The notes: a model not told the origin generated them from the letters alone. Positions 42,061 to 53,751 are shown, numbered from the stretch's first letter. The stretch: DNA of 64,000 bases from Ampullaceana balthica (GCA_944989445.1 CALYLW010000040.1:2027318-2091317), one strand, 5' to 3'. Program-made: numbers and translations.

Positions 42061-43022
42061 ACTAGGGGCAAGTACCCGGCTTCGCCCAGGTTTAACAACA
42101 ACAGCAACAACAACAAAAACAACAACAGCAACAAAACAACAAAAACAAACAACAAAAACAAAACAACAACAACTACAACAACAACAAAGCAACAACAACA
42201 AAACAACAACTACAAAACAACAACAGCAACAACAACAGCAACAGCAACAACAACAGCAACAACGACAAAACCAACAACAGAAACAGCAACAAAACAACAA
42301 AAACAAAACAACAACAAAAACAACAAAATCAACAACAAAATCAACAACAAAACAACTACAACAACAACAGCAACAACAACAAAGCAACAACAACAAAACA
42401 ACAACTACAACAGCAACAACAACAAAGCAATAACAACATGAAGGACATTGTCGTCGCAGGGCAAGGGATGTGGACAACAACAACAACAGCAAAAACAACA
42501 CAAAAGCAACAACAGCAACAACAACAGCAACAACAACAAAAACAACAACAGCAACAACAACAAAAACAAAACAACAACAAAACATCAACAAAACATCAAC
42601 AAAAAAACAACAACAAAACAACAATTACAACAACAACAGCAACAACAACAAAGCAACAACAACAAAACAACAACTACAACAACAAAAGCAACAACAACAA
42701 AGCAACAACAACAAAAAAAATATTTTATGGCGATAATCGCCTTCTTGTTAATCTCGACACCAAAATGTTTATTAATTTGCGTCATTATTTTACGTCTTAA
42801 TTTTCAATAATTTTTATTTTATATAGCTCATATAGGGAAAAACTACATTTTGGGCCCCCGGGCCCCCAGTATCTTATATATAAGGAACGAAACCTGTTTA
42901 ATAACCTTTCCGGTATAATTTTGTGTACGTGTACCAAATTTCACGTTATTTGGTTGTCTGGATCTTGAGTTATTAGGGAACAGACAGACAGACAGACAAC
43001 AAATGCGGCTTATATATATAGA
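42061..43022. mobile_element. CAA-rich element with TACCCGGCTTCGCCC head, unit 1
   Basis: It starts ACTAGGGGCAAGTACCCGGC, continues as several hundred bp of (CAA/CAG)n, then a unique tail with TTGGGCCCCCG, GTGTACGTGTACCAAATTTC, CAGACAGACAGACAG and TATATATATAGAGA. TACCCGG..GCCC heads with CAGACAGACAGA tails occur in widespread animal repeats; I do not assign a class. Both strands show long low-complexity open frames that are not genes. Confidence 0.7.
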
Positions 43023-43732
43023 GACTAGGGGCAAGTACCCGGCTTCGCCCAGGTTTAACAACAACAGCAACAACAACAAAAACAACAACAGCAACAAAAC
43101 AACAAAAACAAACAACAAAAACAAAACAACAACAACTACAACAACAACAAAGCAACAACAACAAAACAACAACTACAAAACAACAACACCAACAACAACG
43201 GCAACAGCAACAACAACAACAGCAACAACGACAAAACCAACAACAGAAACAGCAACAGCAACAAAACAACAAAAACAAAACAACAACAAAAACAACAAAA
43301 TCAACAACAAAACAACTACAACAACAACAGCAACAACAACAAAGCAACAACAACAAAACAACAACTACAACAACAAAAGCAACAACAAAAGCAACAACAA
43401 TAAAAAAAACAATTGCAAAACAATTATTTTATGGCGATAGTCGCCTTCTTGTTAATCTCGACATCAAAATGTTTATTATTTTGCGTCATTGTTTTACGTC
43501 TTAATTTTCAATAATTTTTATTTTATATAGCTCATATAAGGAAAAACTACATTTTGGGCCCCCGGCCCCCAGTATTTTATATATTTTGATTGAAACCTGT
43601 TTAATAACCTTTCCGGTATAATTTTGTGTACGTGTACCAAATTTCACGTTATTTGGTTGTCTGGATCTTGAGTTATTAGGGAACAGACAGACAGACAGAC
43701 AACAAATGCGTCTTATATATATAGAGATAAAC
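43023..43732. mobile_element. CAA-rich element, unit 2 (head-to-tail)
   Basis: The same head, CAA tract, tail and terminus as unit 1, starting one base after unit 1 ends. The CAA tract is shorter. Tandem placement implies either insertion at the end of unit 1 or local duplication. Confidence 0.72.
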
Positions 43733-43912
43733 AACATTTTATATTTTCTCTAAGTTTTTTAAAATTAATTTATTTAATTTACGATATTTTCAGGAATTCA
43801 TGCAAACATTTGTCCATCTTTCTTATAAAATATACTAAATTTGGGGGCCCCTAAATTATCGGGGGCCCCTAATTTTAGCCCGTTCAGCCCCCCCCCTTAA
43901 TGCGCCATATTA

Positions 43913-46900
43913 GCTAGTAGTTTAAGTAGCTAGTAGTTGTTGTAACTAGTAGTTGTACTAGCTAGTAGTTGTGCTACCTAATAGTTGTGGTAGCTAGTAT
44001 TTGTGGTAGCTAATAGTTGTGCTACCTAGTAGTTGTGCTAGCTAGTAGTTGTGGTAGCTAGTAGTTGTGCTAGGTAGTAGTTGTGCTAGCTAGTAGTTGT
44101 GGTAGCTAATAGTTGTGCTAGCTAGTAGTTGTGCTAGCTTGTAGTTGTGGTAGCTAGTAGTTGTGGTAGCTAGTAGTTGTGGTAACTAATAGTTGTGCTA
44201 GCTAGTAGTTGTGGTAGCTAGTAGTTGTGCTAGCTAGTAGTTGTGGTAGCTAATAGTTGTGGGTTGTAGCTAGTAGTTGTGCTACCTAGTAGTTGTGGTA
44301 GCTAGTAGTTGTGGTAGCTAGTAGTTGTGGTAGCTAGTAGTTGTGCTACCTAGTAGTTGTGGTAGCTAGTAGTTGTGGTAGCTAGTAGTTGTGGTAGCTA
44401 GTAGTTGTGGTAGCTAATAGTTGTGGTAGCTAATAGTTGTGGGTTGTAGCTAGTAGTTGTGCTACCTAGTAGTTGTGGTAGCTAGTAGTTGTGCTACCTA
44501 GTAGTTGTGGTAGCTAGTAGTTGTGGTAGCTAGTAGTTGTGGTAGCTAGTAGTTGTGGTAGCTAGGAGTTGTGGTAGCTAGTAGTTGTGGTAGCTAGGAG
44601 TTGTGGTAGCTAGTAGTTGTGGTAGCTATTCGTTGTGGTAGCTAGTCTTTGTGGTAGCTATTCGTTGTGGTAGCTAGTAGTTGTGGTAGCTAGTAGTTGT
44701 GCTAGCTAGTAGTTGTGCTACCTAGTAGTTGTGGTAGCTAGTAGTTGTGGTAGCTAGCAGTTGTGCTAGCTAGTAGTTGTGGTAGCTAGTAGTTGTGGTA
44801 GCTAGTAGTTGTGGTAGCTAGTAGTTGTGCTAGCTAGTAGTTGTGCTACCTAGTAGTTGTGGTAGCTAGTAGTTGTGCTAGCTAGTAGTTGTGCTACCTA
44901 GTAGTTGTGGTAGCTAGTAGTTGTGGTAGCTAGTAGTTGTGCTAGCTAGTAGTTGTGCTAGCTAGTAGTTGTGGTAGCTAATAGTTGTGGGTTGTAGCTA
45001 GTAGTTGTGGTAGCTAGTAGTTGTGGTAGCTAGTAGTTGTGCTAGCTAGTAGTTGTGCTAGCTAATAGTTGTGAGTTGAAGCTAGTAGTTGCTGTAGCTA
45101 GTAGTTGTGGTAGCTAGTAGTTGTGGTAGCTAGTAGTTGTGGTAGCTAGTAGTTGTGGTAGCTAGTAGTTGTGGTAGCTAGTAGTTGTGGTAGCTAGTAG
45201 TTGTGGTAGCTAGTAGTTGTGGTAGCTAGTAGTTGTGCTAGCTAGTAGTTGTGCTAGCTAGTAGTTGTGGTAGCTAATAGTTGTGGGTTGTAGCTAGTAG
45301 TTGTGCTACCTAGTAGTTGTGGTAGCTAGTAGTTGTGGTAGCTAGTAGTTGTGCTACCTAGTAGTTGTGGTAGCTAGTAGTTGTGGTAGCTAGTAGTTGT
45401 GGTAGCTAGTAGTTGTGGTAGCTAGTAGTTGTGGTAGCTAGTAGTTGTGGTAGCTAGTAGTTGTGTAGCTATTAGTTGTGGTAGCTAGTAGCTGTGGTAG
45501 CTAGTAGTTGTGGTAGCTAGTAGTTGTGGTAGCTAGTAGTTGTGGTAGCTAGTAGTTGTGGTAGCTAGTAGTTGTGGTAGCTAGTAGTTGTGCTACCTAG
45601 TAGTTGTGGTAGCTAGTAGTTGTGGTAGCTAGTAGTTGTGGTAGCTAGTAGTTGTGGTAGCTAGTAGTTGTGGTAGCTAGTAGTTGTGGTAGCTAGTAGT
45701 TGTGGTAGCTAGTAGTTGTGGTAGCTAGTAGTTGTGGTAGCTAGTAGCTGTGGTAGCTAGTAGTTGTAGTAGCTAGTAGTTGTGGTAGCTAGTAGTTGTG
45801 GTAGCTAGTAGCTGTGGTAGCTAGTAGTTGTGGTAGCTAGTAGTTGTGGTAGCTAGTAGTTGTGGTAGCTAGTAGTTGTGGTAACTAATAGTTGTGCTAC
45901 CTAGTAGTTGTGCTAGCTAGTAGTTGTGCTAGCTAGTAGTTGTGGTAGCTAGTAGTTGTGGTAGCTAGTAGTTGTGGTAACTAATAGTTGTGCTACCTAG
46001 TAGTTGTGCTAGCTAGTAGTTGTGCTAGCTAGTAGTTGTGCTAGCTAGTAGTTGTGGTAGCTAGTAGTTGTGGTAGCTAGTAGTTGTGGTAGCTAGTAGT
46101 TGTGGTAGCTAATAGTTGTGCTACCTAGTAGTTGTGCTAGCTAGTAGTTGTGCTAGCTAGTAGTTGTGGTAGCTAGTAGTTGTGGTAGCTAGTAGTTGTG
46201 GTAACTAATAGTTGTGCTACCTAGTAGTTGTGCTAGCTAGTAGTTGTGCTAGCTAGTAGTTGTGCTAGCTAGTAGTTGTGGTAGCTAGTAGTTGTGGTAG
46301 CTAGTAGTTGTGGTAGCTAGTAGTTGTGGTAACTAATAGTTGTGCTACCTAGTAGTTGTGCTAGCTAGTAGTTGTGCTAGCTAGTAGTTGTGGTAGCTAG
46401 TAGTTGTGGTAGCTAGTAGTTGTGGTAGCTAGTAGTTGTGGTAGCTAGTAGTTGTGGTAGCTAGTAGCTGTGGTAGCTAGTAGTTGTAGTAGCTAGCAGT
46501 TGTGGTAGCTAGTAGTTGTGGTAGCTAGTAGCTGTGGTAGCTAGTAGTTGTGGTAGCTAGTAGTTGTGGTAGCTAGTAGTTGTGGTAGCTAGTAGTTGTG
46601 GTAACTAATAGTTGTGCTACCTAGTAGTTGTGCTAGCTAGTAGTTGTGCTAGCTAGTAGTTGTGGTAGCTAGTAGTTGTGGTAGCTAGTAGTTGTGGTAA
46701 CTAATAGTTGTGCTACCTAGTAGTTGTGCTACCTAGTAGTTGTGCTAGCTAGTAGTTGTGGTAGCTAGTAGTTGTGGTAGCTAGTAGTTGTGGTAACTAA
46801 TAGTTGTGCTACCTAGTAGTTGTGCTAGCTAGTAGTTGTGGTAGCTAGTAGTTGTGCTAGCTAGTAGTTGTGCTAGCTAGTAGTTGTGGTAGCTAATAGT

Positions 46901-47234
46901 TGTGGGTTGTAGCTAGTAGTTGTGGTAGCTAGTAGTTGTGCTAGCTAGTAGTTGTGGTAGCTAGTAGTTGTGCTAGCTAGTAGTTGTGCTAGCTAGTAGT
47001 TGTGGTAGCTAATAGTTGTGGGTTGTAGCTAGTAGTTGTGCTAGCTAGTAGTTGTGGTAGCTAGTAGTTGTGCTACCTAGTAGTTGTGATAGCTAGTATT
47101 TGTACTAGCTAGTAGTTGTGCTACCTAGTAGTTGTGGTAGCTAGTAGTTGTGGTAGCTAGTAGTTGTGCTACCTAGTAGTTGTGCTACCTAGTAGTTGTG
47201 CTAGCAAGTAGTCGTGGTAGCTAGTAGTTGTGGT
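43913..47234. repeat. 3.3-kb array of a 16-bp unit (TAGCTAGTAGTTGTGG)
   Basis: About 205 units. The main variants are GGTAGC, GCTAGC and GCTACC; occasional units read GTGGGTTGTAGC, which adds bases. Long blocks recur: compare the similar stretches around 45890-45990, 46195-46330 and 46600-46700. This indicates higher-order duplication. TAGCTA makes stop codons in all frames, so the array is non-coding. Confidence 0.97.
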
Positions 47235-47939
47235 GCGAATAAGTTTTGTCAGAGGCTGGTTGCTATTTACTTCTCGGTGATTTGTTATGATTTGTGGAGT
47301 GCATCATTAGGTTATACAGAAAACGAATATAAGTCTGAAACTAGCTTTTTAAGTTAAGGATATTTCACTTCTGGCATGTGAGAGTGGTAGCTCCTCTCTT
47401 ATAGCCACGTATAATGAAACAGTACAAAGGAACACCGCCGATTGTGGCGTGTCCTTATATAATAAAAGACAAGTCTCTGTCCGTTCTGTCTGGTCATCTA
47501 TAGCGATTGGTCCATCAAACACATATGACTCCTACGGCCAATCACATTGAACACGTTTTACGCGGACGTTCAAAATGAGTTATTTTTGGTGCAGTATTTC
47601 TTCCAAGACTTTATTTTGAGTTATGCGCGTTGGGATTTATAGTCAAAAGCTCTGTTTTTACGGGTTGTTTATTTTAACTATAATGAATAGTATTTTTGAT
47701 GGGATGCACATGTATGCCGGTCGAGACGGCTGTTGGAGGGGAGTTACAACATGCCACCGAACGGTGGCGGAACGTCCTTGGACGGGCTTTGTTGCTCGTT
47801 TTGAATATCTGTTGATTCATCAAGAGCCAAACTGAATGTTACACAGTTCTTTAAATTGTTATCATTTTTCTTTCAATATCAGCGTTAATGTCTGTTATAC
47901 GTCACTCAGTGGTGTAGCGTGACATCGGAATTCGTGTTT
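47235..47939. other. intergenic; CCAAT motifs, no gene established
   Basis: CGATTGGTCC (about 47502) and GGCCAATCAC (about 47538) are opposed CCAAT-type boxes near TTATATAATAAAAG (47454). A 70-codon frame from 47623 follows, but its peptide is unlike any family I know. It could be promoter-like transposon sequence. Confidence 0.3.
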
Positions 47940-48395
47940 AAATTACCAGTATCCGAAGTCTGGAACAATTTGGATCTACTATTAAAATTCCGTCCTCGAC
48001 ATTCTTCTTAATGAAGTCCCCATCAGAATAAGGTCGTTTAGCACGAGAAATATTTCAAGTGAATGCATAACTTGACTCGGTTGAAGTGACACTTTCTTTG
48101 CTGAAACAGTAAGTAGTGTCTTCTGCTGACACATTTCAGACCTTAACTCTTCAAGCTTGTTATTTCGTTCTTTAGATCTGGCCCAAATTATGTTCAAACC
48201 TTTGTTTTGGTAAAGTTTTATTTTTAAAAATAATTTTAAAAATAAAATAAAATAATTTCACTAATTTTTTTATATTATACATTTCAAATGAACATTTTTA
48301 ATTTCATAAATTGTTCGCGAGCCGCAATGTGAACAGAGAAGAGCCGCATGTGGCTCGGGAGCCGCCCTTTGGCCACCGTCGATCTATTGGTTCAA
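47940..48395 (-). pseudogene. hAT transposase N-terminal relic and element end
   Basis: The minus strand reads NNKLEELRSEMCQQKTLLT then, after a frame change, RAKRPYSDGDFIKKNVEDGI, a block typical of GTF2IRD2/SCAND3-type hAT transposases. The outer end has GCGGCTCCCGAGCCACATG and GGTGGCCAAAGG, like hAT termini of this group. The C-terminal part is absent nearby; intervening DNA has inserted or recombined. Confidence 0.65.
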
Positions 48396-48969
48396 AATAT
48401 TTTATTACACCTCTAAAATTATAAAAATGACAGTATTTCCTTGTGATATGAAATAAATTAACTTTAAAAAAATTATATTCAACTTATTCGAACGTCCTTG
48501 ATAGCAAGTCATTTGTTTTTGTTCTATGTTTGTAACATGTGTTCATTTATCTTAACTTAATTAATAGTCTAGCCAGAGTTCATCTTGCAGATATTCAACA
48601 CTAAATTTTAAGGATCCCCCTGGCAATCTTTTTATTACTGCAACTGGCTTTTGTCTCCGAGACACACTTTGCTTAATTACCGTCACAAAACAAATAAATT
48701 TCCACCGGATGAAGTCTTAGTTGCACGTGAAAGTTTTAAAAAATGTATATATTTGATAATCAATAATTAAGTGATAATGACAGCTTTGATATCAGACGCA
48801 GACTCGATTTTTAACATAATAATTTGGACGTCACGGCATTAGGAAGAGAAAATAAAGTGCAGAAAACAAAAAAATTGAAGAAAAATTAAGATGATATTTA
48901 ATGCATTATTTAAAAACAAGCATAGATGGATTTAAGGCCAGCAAAAATATAGTGAGATTTTGAATCATG
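48396..48969. other. AT-rich intergenic, nothing recognised
   Basis: No gene, element end or array could be identified. Confidence 0.5.
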
Positions 48970-49074
48970 CCTGCAATGCTACTTCTCAGGTTCGTTGGTC
49001 CGTGCCTGCAATGTTACTTCTCAGGTTCGTTGGTCCGTGCCTGCAATGTTACTTCTCAGGTTCGTTGGTCCGTG
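48970..49074. repeat. 35-bp tandem repeat, three units
   Basis: The unit is CCTGCAATGTTACTTCTCAG followed by GTTCGTTGGTCCGTG, nearly identical across three copies. Confidence 0.92.
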
Positions 49075-50265
49075 TGCAAAATAAAATTTAAAACAACTCG
49101 TGTGCAAAGTTGCACAGCTATTGCAAACTGCTGCGCGGCGCCTGTCACATATCTGCGCGACCTGCGAGGCCGCGTAGATTAAAATGAACATTGCATGCCA
49201 GGGTTACTCAAATTATTTAATCAAAGGATCACATTCACACTAATCCAACACTTTTGGGAACCTCGCCACAGTTGGAAAAGTTAGACCAGTGACGATCTTG
49301 TTGCCTTAATTCAATCATTTAGAACCCTTATTAGCATAATGTGTGGCTCTTTTTACCTGGTTAGCGCCGCTGGGGGTCGTCCAGCTCTCTGCAGTGGGTC
49401 ACTGCCAGTGTTATCGTTCACATTTTTAATACACCATAAACCAATAATTACTGCACTTCTGATGGACGCAATATTTACCTTCCACAAACAATAACCACTT
49501 AAGCCTCTTGATCCTTTACAGATTTTAAGAAGTGTCTTTAGATATACGCATGGGGCAAGTGTCAAAACCCAAGATACAATGCTTGAAAAGCACACAGTTC
49601 ATGAGCTCTGTGCGCATGTCAGTGTTGATGTCACTAATCTTCAAACTGACAAGTCGAGCTGAAATAATTTATTTACCAACATCGTTTTGACACAGCACTG
49701 TACCTTCACTCCATACAAAGAGTTTTTGAAAGTATGTGAAAACAAAGAAAAATAATTATTATTTGAAGACTTTTTAAAAATTTGACACTGTTTTTTTAAC
49801 ATGAAGCACAACGAGCATGCTGGTCTAGCATACATAGTGTGAGTACTATAGACTATAGCAGAAAACATTCGTTCATTCACTCATACAATTGACATTCATT
49901 TTTAGAAACACAGCCAGCTGTAGCTTCTCTAGAAGTTCATTAACTCTAGTTTTAACACTCTCCTAATGAAATATTCGGGTTAGTGTAAATAAATAACATT
50001 TTTAGTTTTCAGTACCATTGTATGACGCATTCAAGCGCCATTTTATCAACTGTACATAGGGTTGCAGTTCATACATATGAAAGTGCGCAGTGGGTTGCCG
50101 ATAAATCGGAGATTCCCGAACACAACCATTCGGACTTTGACTTATCATTGGAATTGGAATCCTTATTGTAGTGACAAGTTTAATATAGATCATTGTACAC
50201 ATGATGAAAAATGATATTTAAAAAGTTGTACTTTTATTTGATGGATTTAGGCAACGCTTCGTTTT
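49075..50265. other. intergenic, nothing firmly recognised
   Basis: CAGGGTTACTCAAATTATTT near 49199 looks like a hAT-style end next to a GC-rich patch (GCGCGACCTGCGAGGCCGCG). I could not find its partner. No gene. Confidence 0.4.
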
Positions 50266-50272
50266 AAAGACT

Positions 50273-50920
50273 TTAAAGAAACAAATAAATTCAAAATATT
50301 ACATTCATGGAAAAGAACTGACCCAAACTAAAGATGCAAAATACTTAGGAGTCTTAATAAATGAGAAACTATCATGGAATCCCCATGTCAATGAAGTTAT
50401 TAAAAAATCAAACAACACCTTAGGCTTTATAAAAAGAAACTTTAACAAATGTAATAGAGATATAAAACTAAAATGCTACCTCACTTTGGTGAGACCTGTA
50501 CTAGAATATGCATCTTCTGTATGGGACCCATCCACCAAAGAAAACATTGATAAACTAGAACAAATTCAAAAAAGAGCTGCCAGATTCATTACTGGAGAAT
50601 ATTCGAAACTGACAAGAATAACACCATTAGTTAAATCATTAAACCTTGAAACACTAGAGGATAGAAGAACCAAGAGCAAAGTAGTAATCATACATAAAGC
50701 AATTAATTCTAATTTAGAAATACAACACAAAGATAACTTAATACAACCCTCAGATAGACATAAGGATAAAAACACCTTTCTTATTCCGTATGCAAGAACA
50801 AACACATACAAGTTTTCCTTCTTCCCGTCCGGAATTCGGGCGTGGAATGGGTTGCCTGAAGAATCCAGGAAAACCAACACTTTATCAACATTTAAATCTC
50901 TAATAAAAATGCAGGACTAA
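50273..50920 (+). CDS. reverse transcriptase C-terminal fragment
   Basis: The open frame covers [19 protein letters not shown] through [16 protein letters not shown] to the stop. The catalytic palm is absent. It is intact but non-functional by truncation. Confidence 0.88.
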   Translation, partial: LKKQINSKYYIHGKELTQTKDAKYLGVLINEKLSWNPHVNEVIKKSNNTLGFIKRNFNKCNRDIKLKCYLTLVRPVLEYASSVWDPSTKENIDKLEQIQKRAARFITGEYSKLTRITPLVKSLNLETLEDRRTKSKVVIIHKAINSNLEIQHKDNLIQPSDRHKDKNTFLIPYARTNTYKFSFFPSGIRAWNGLPEESRKTNTLSTFKSLIKMQD

Positions 50921-51005
50921 ACACAAACCATAGATAAGCGTAGGACGCAATAATCTTCTGTATAGAAGGAGCGTCTGTAAACAGATAAGATAAGATAAGA
51001 TAAGA
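50273..51005 (+). mobile_element. second copy of the GATAA-tailed non-LTR element, 5'-truncated
   Basis: Over about 700 bp it matches the intron 3 element with only a handful of differences (for example GCACTAG to GTACTAG, AGAGTAAC to AGAATAAC). It retains the last about 215 codons and the 3' UTR. TAAAGAC flanks both sides (50266-50272 and 51006-51012). Confidence 0.92.
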
Positions 51006-51138
51006 TAAAGACAATCATGCAGCGAAGCCAAGATCGTGAAACAAGCCATTGGCCTATCATGACCTGTCACATCTACATGGGTACTTCATAGAATAGGTCT
51101 ATTAGAACAATAATTTCTTGAACCAACAATACAGCATA

Positions 51139-53136
51139 GGGGCCGTCCATAAATGACGTCACGCGATTTTGGCCGATTTATGACCCCCTCCCCACCTTGT
51201 CACGCGTCGTCATAAAAATTTAGACCCCCCCTCCTCTAAAAATACGTCACAAAGCTTTGACCCTCCCACCAAAAACAAAACCACATTATTTTCTATTTGA
51301 AAATAAGTATGTTTCAAATCACTTTTTGTCATTTAAAGTATTTATTATTTATTTAGTGAAGATCTACATTGTAATATCGAAACCCGCGTTAAGCAATTTT
51401 TAAAAACGTTTAACCGGCCTTCAGAAAACGAACTGTGTTAACATCCTTAGATTATATTTTATTTTAATGCATACACACTAAACATTGACTATTAATCATC
51501 ACAGTTAGCGTCTTTGTTTTTAAAAATCCCTCAATTGACTGACGGGCATCCCGTAAGAAAGAGGTCGGAGAACGGGGGTAAATAACCTCATCTGGGGTCA
51601 AAAGGGAATTCCTGGTGGGTAATTGTAACTGTTATCTTTTATATGTATACTTCTCTTGTAGGCGTTCTCACAATACAGACTCTTGTGCACAATAATCCAC
51701 TGAAGAACTTGTTTCAACAAAACAACTTTAATATGTATATTTTGTACACAGAAATATCATTTGAGGTTATACAACGTGGAAGTCTTGAGGCACACACACA
51801 TTCCGTCCTTTCACTACGGAACTCCACTGACAACTGCCCGCCCAACCCTTTCAACCAATAGGCAGGCTCCTTTCTTCCCGCGTCCACCATTCACGTGACC
51901 TTACGTCACAAATCATGTTAATCACACGTGACAGTAATGCAGACTCATTTGAGACACATAACATCCACTACAATCCACTAGATTTATTAATATACGTCAT
52001 GTGTACGTTTACGCTTGGAACATATGCCTATTATTGAACCGGTTCCTTCCAGAAAATGCATTTTTTTAAAAATTTGACAACTATGTAGATTTCTTACCTA
52101 CGTACTATACGAAGACACCTAAATCTACCCTACTTTCATTTATATTGACAAGAGTGACAATAATCTTAATCCACTTGACGTGTCTGTATCACGTATCCTT
52201 TCTGTGATATTTAAAATTAATGCCTTAAAAACTGAGCTAAGAAGAAAATTGTTTTGTGCTCCTCTCGAATTGCGATGTCAAGAATTTGATGCATTGAATA
52301 AAGTTAATAAATACTTGACTAATTTTAAATGGGCTCATTTATCATTATATCTAGAATGGCAAGTGGGGCGTTTGTCCAAAACCAACATTTATCATTATAT
52401 CTAGAATGGCAAGTGGCGTTTGGCCAAAAACCAATCGAACAATTATATCAAACTTAAAACGTTTATAATTCTATCAAATAGATTCCCCCCCCTTTATAAA
52501 GAAAAAGGATATGCCGTGGTGTTTTGACTTAAAATATCTACACATAATCCTATTGAGATCCTTTTTAGACACTTTTCATGCTGTAAAACTCACCAGTAGC
52601 ATTTTCGGAGGGGGGGCTAACGGCGCTTTCCCAAATCCCCGAGTCATGTGAGCAGGACCTAGAGTCTGGGGGTTGGGGGGGGGGAGTAACGCACACGAAA
52701 CTTGTATATTTTGGGGTAACGGGCAAAAAAGTTCGCCGACTCCTGTCGTGAGAGAAACAAACAGAGCTGCGGTTACATCACAAATGCTTTGATGTCAACA
52801 TCAAACGACGCACGGTTACAATTTCATACGTTATCTCCTGGTTCTCAAACTTAAGGATTATAATTAGATTTAATTTTCGATTCTTGATAGCTTACGCCAA
52901 CCAGCTTCTGATGGCATACCGATCGGCACATGGAGAAGCACTGATTTAGAAGGAAAAAAAGTCATTAAATAAATTGTAAGCGATCAAATATTTAAGTGGG
53001 AGTTTTATTTAAAGTTACCCTTTTGATGTGACGTCACATTTCTTCAACCCCCTCCCTCCCCCTCGTCACGCATCGTCACAAAAGTGTGACCCCCTCCCCC
53101 TTTTTTAGGCGCGTGACGTCATTTATGGACGGCCCC
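51139..53136. mobile_element. long GGGGCC-family composite element (copy 4)
   Basis: Ends GGGGCCGTCCATAAATGACG and CATTTATGGACGGCCCC are flanked by ATA (51136-51138 and 53137-53139). The nested hAT segment runs 51559-52745 (TSD CCGTAAGA and TCGTGAGA). A solo LTR has inserted at 51624. A small local duplication (CATTTATCATTATATCTAGA) occurs near 52336 and 52387. Confidence 0.8.
51624..51933 (+). mobile_element. solo LTR 3 with 5-bp target duplication
   Basis: It begins TGTAACTGTTATC and ends ATCACACGTGACA, flanked by GTAAT (51619-51623 and 51934-51938). The empty site reads GGGGGTAATGCAGACTC in copy 3. More diverged than LTRs 1 and 2. Confidence 0.88.
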
Positions 53137-53139
53137 ATA

Positions 53140-53547
53140 GTGACTTATGAAATTCCAGTAATGAAGGAATAAGGACCGGGTCAAGGGTCACTACATATCA
53201 GCTTGGTCGTCACGTGATTGAATCATCAGACAATCAACCCAAGAAATAAAAAAACCCACTGAGATGAAGTTTTATCCTGAAATTGCAAGTTTAAAAAACA
53301 AAGTGCAAGTCAGCACTTCCTAAGTCCAAGACTATTTATTTGTACAAATTTTAAAATGATATCAATCCAATGTAAACAGCACACCATTATGACGATTGAA
53401 GGTGAATAGTTAAAATAATAAGGCAAAGCATTCTAAACCTGGAGGATATATTTCTACATGTTGTGAAAGATGAGTTGTTTCTCGCGGGATCTCGGCCAAA
53501 TTGTCGCATTCTACATTATACCTTCATTTCTAACAAATATCATATTC
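53140..53547. other. intergenic, nothing recognised
   Basis: AT-rich DNA between two GGGGCC-family elements. Confidence 0.5.
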
Positions 53548-53751
53548 GGGGCCGTCCATAAATGAAGTTACGAAATATTTGCTGATTTTTTAACCACAAA
53601 TCATCAAGCGTCGTGACAAACACTTAGACCCCCCCCCCTCTAATATGAAGTCACATAGCTCTGCCTCCCACCCCAAATCAAAGGCGTATTTTCTATTTGT
53701 AAATGAGCATGTTTCAAATCCCTTTTTTGTCATTTAAGTATGTATTCAGTG

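Larger units (their letters stand above)
41900..43912. mobile_element. second copy of the CAGGGGCGGATT hAT MITE, split by CAA-rich elements
   Basis: 41908-42055 matches 9050-9180 (TACCGGTATCCTAAAATTGA; GCTTGCACCGCAAGCC). 43750-43912 matches 9320-9462 (ATACTAAATTTGGGGGCCCC; AGCCCGTTCAGCCCCCC). The middle is filled by the two elements below. Confidence 0.65.

Noticed and set aside
42044..43440. Gln/Asn/Thr-rich and Cys/Val-rich proteins on both strands
   Set aside because: All are translations of (CAA/CAG)n; open frames in every register are expected.
39757..48395. A single 8.6-kb hAT element spanning both GAGCCGC-type ends
   Set aside because: The end motifs are alike but no matching 8-bp duplication was found, so I list only the two relics separately.
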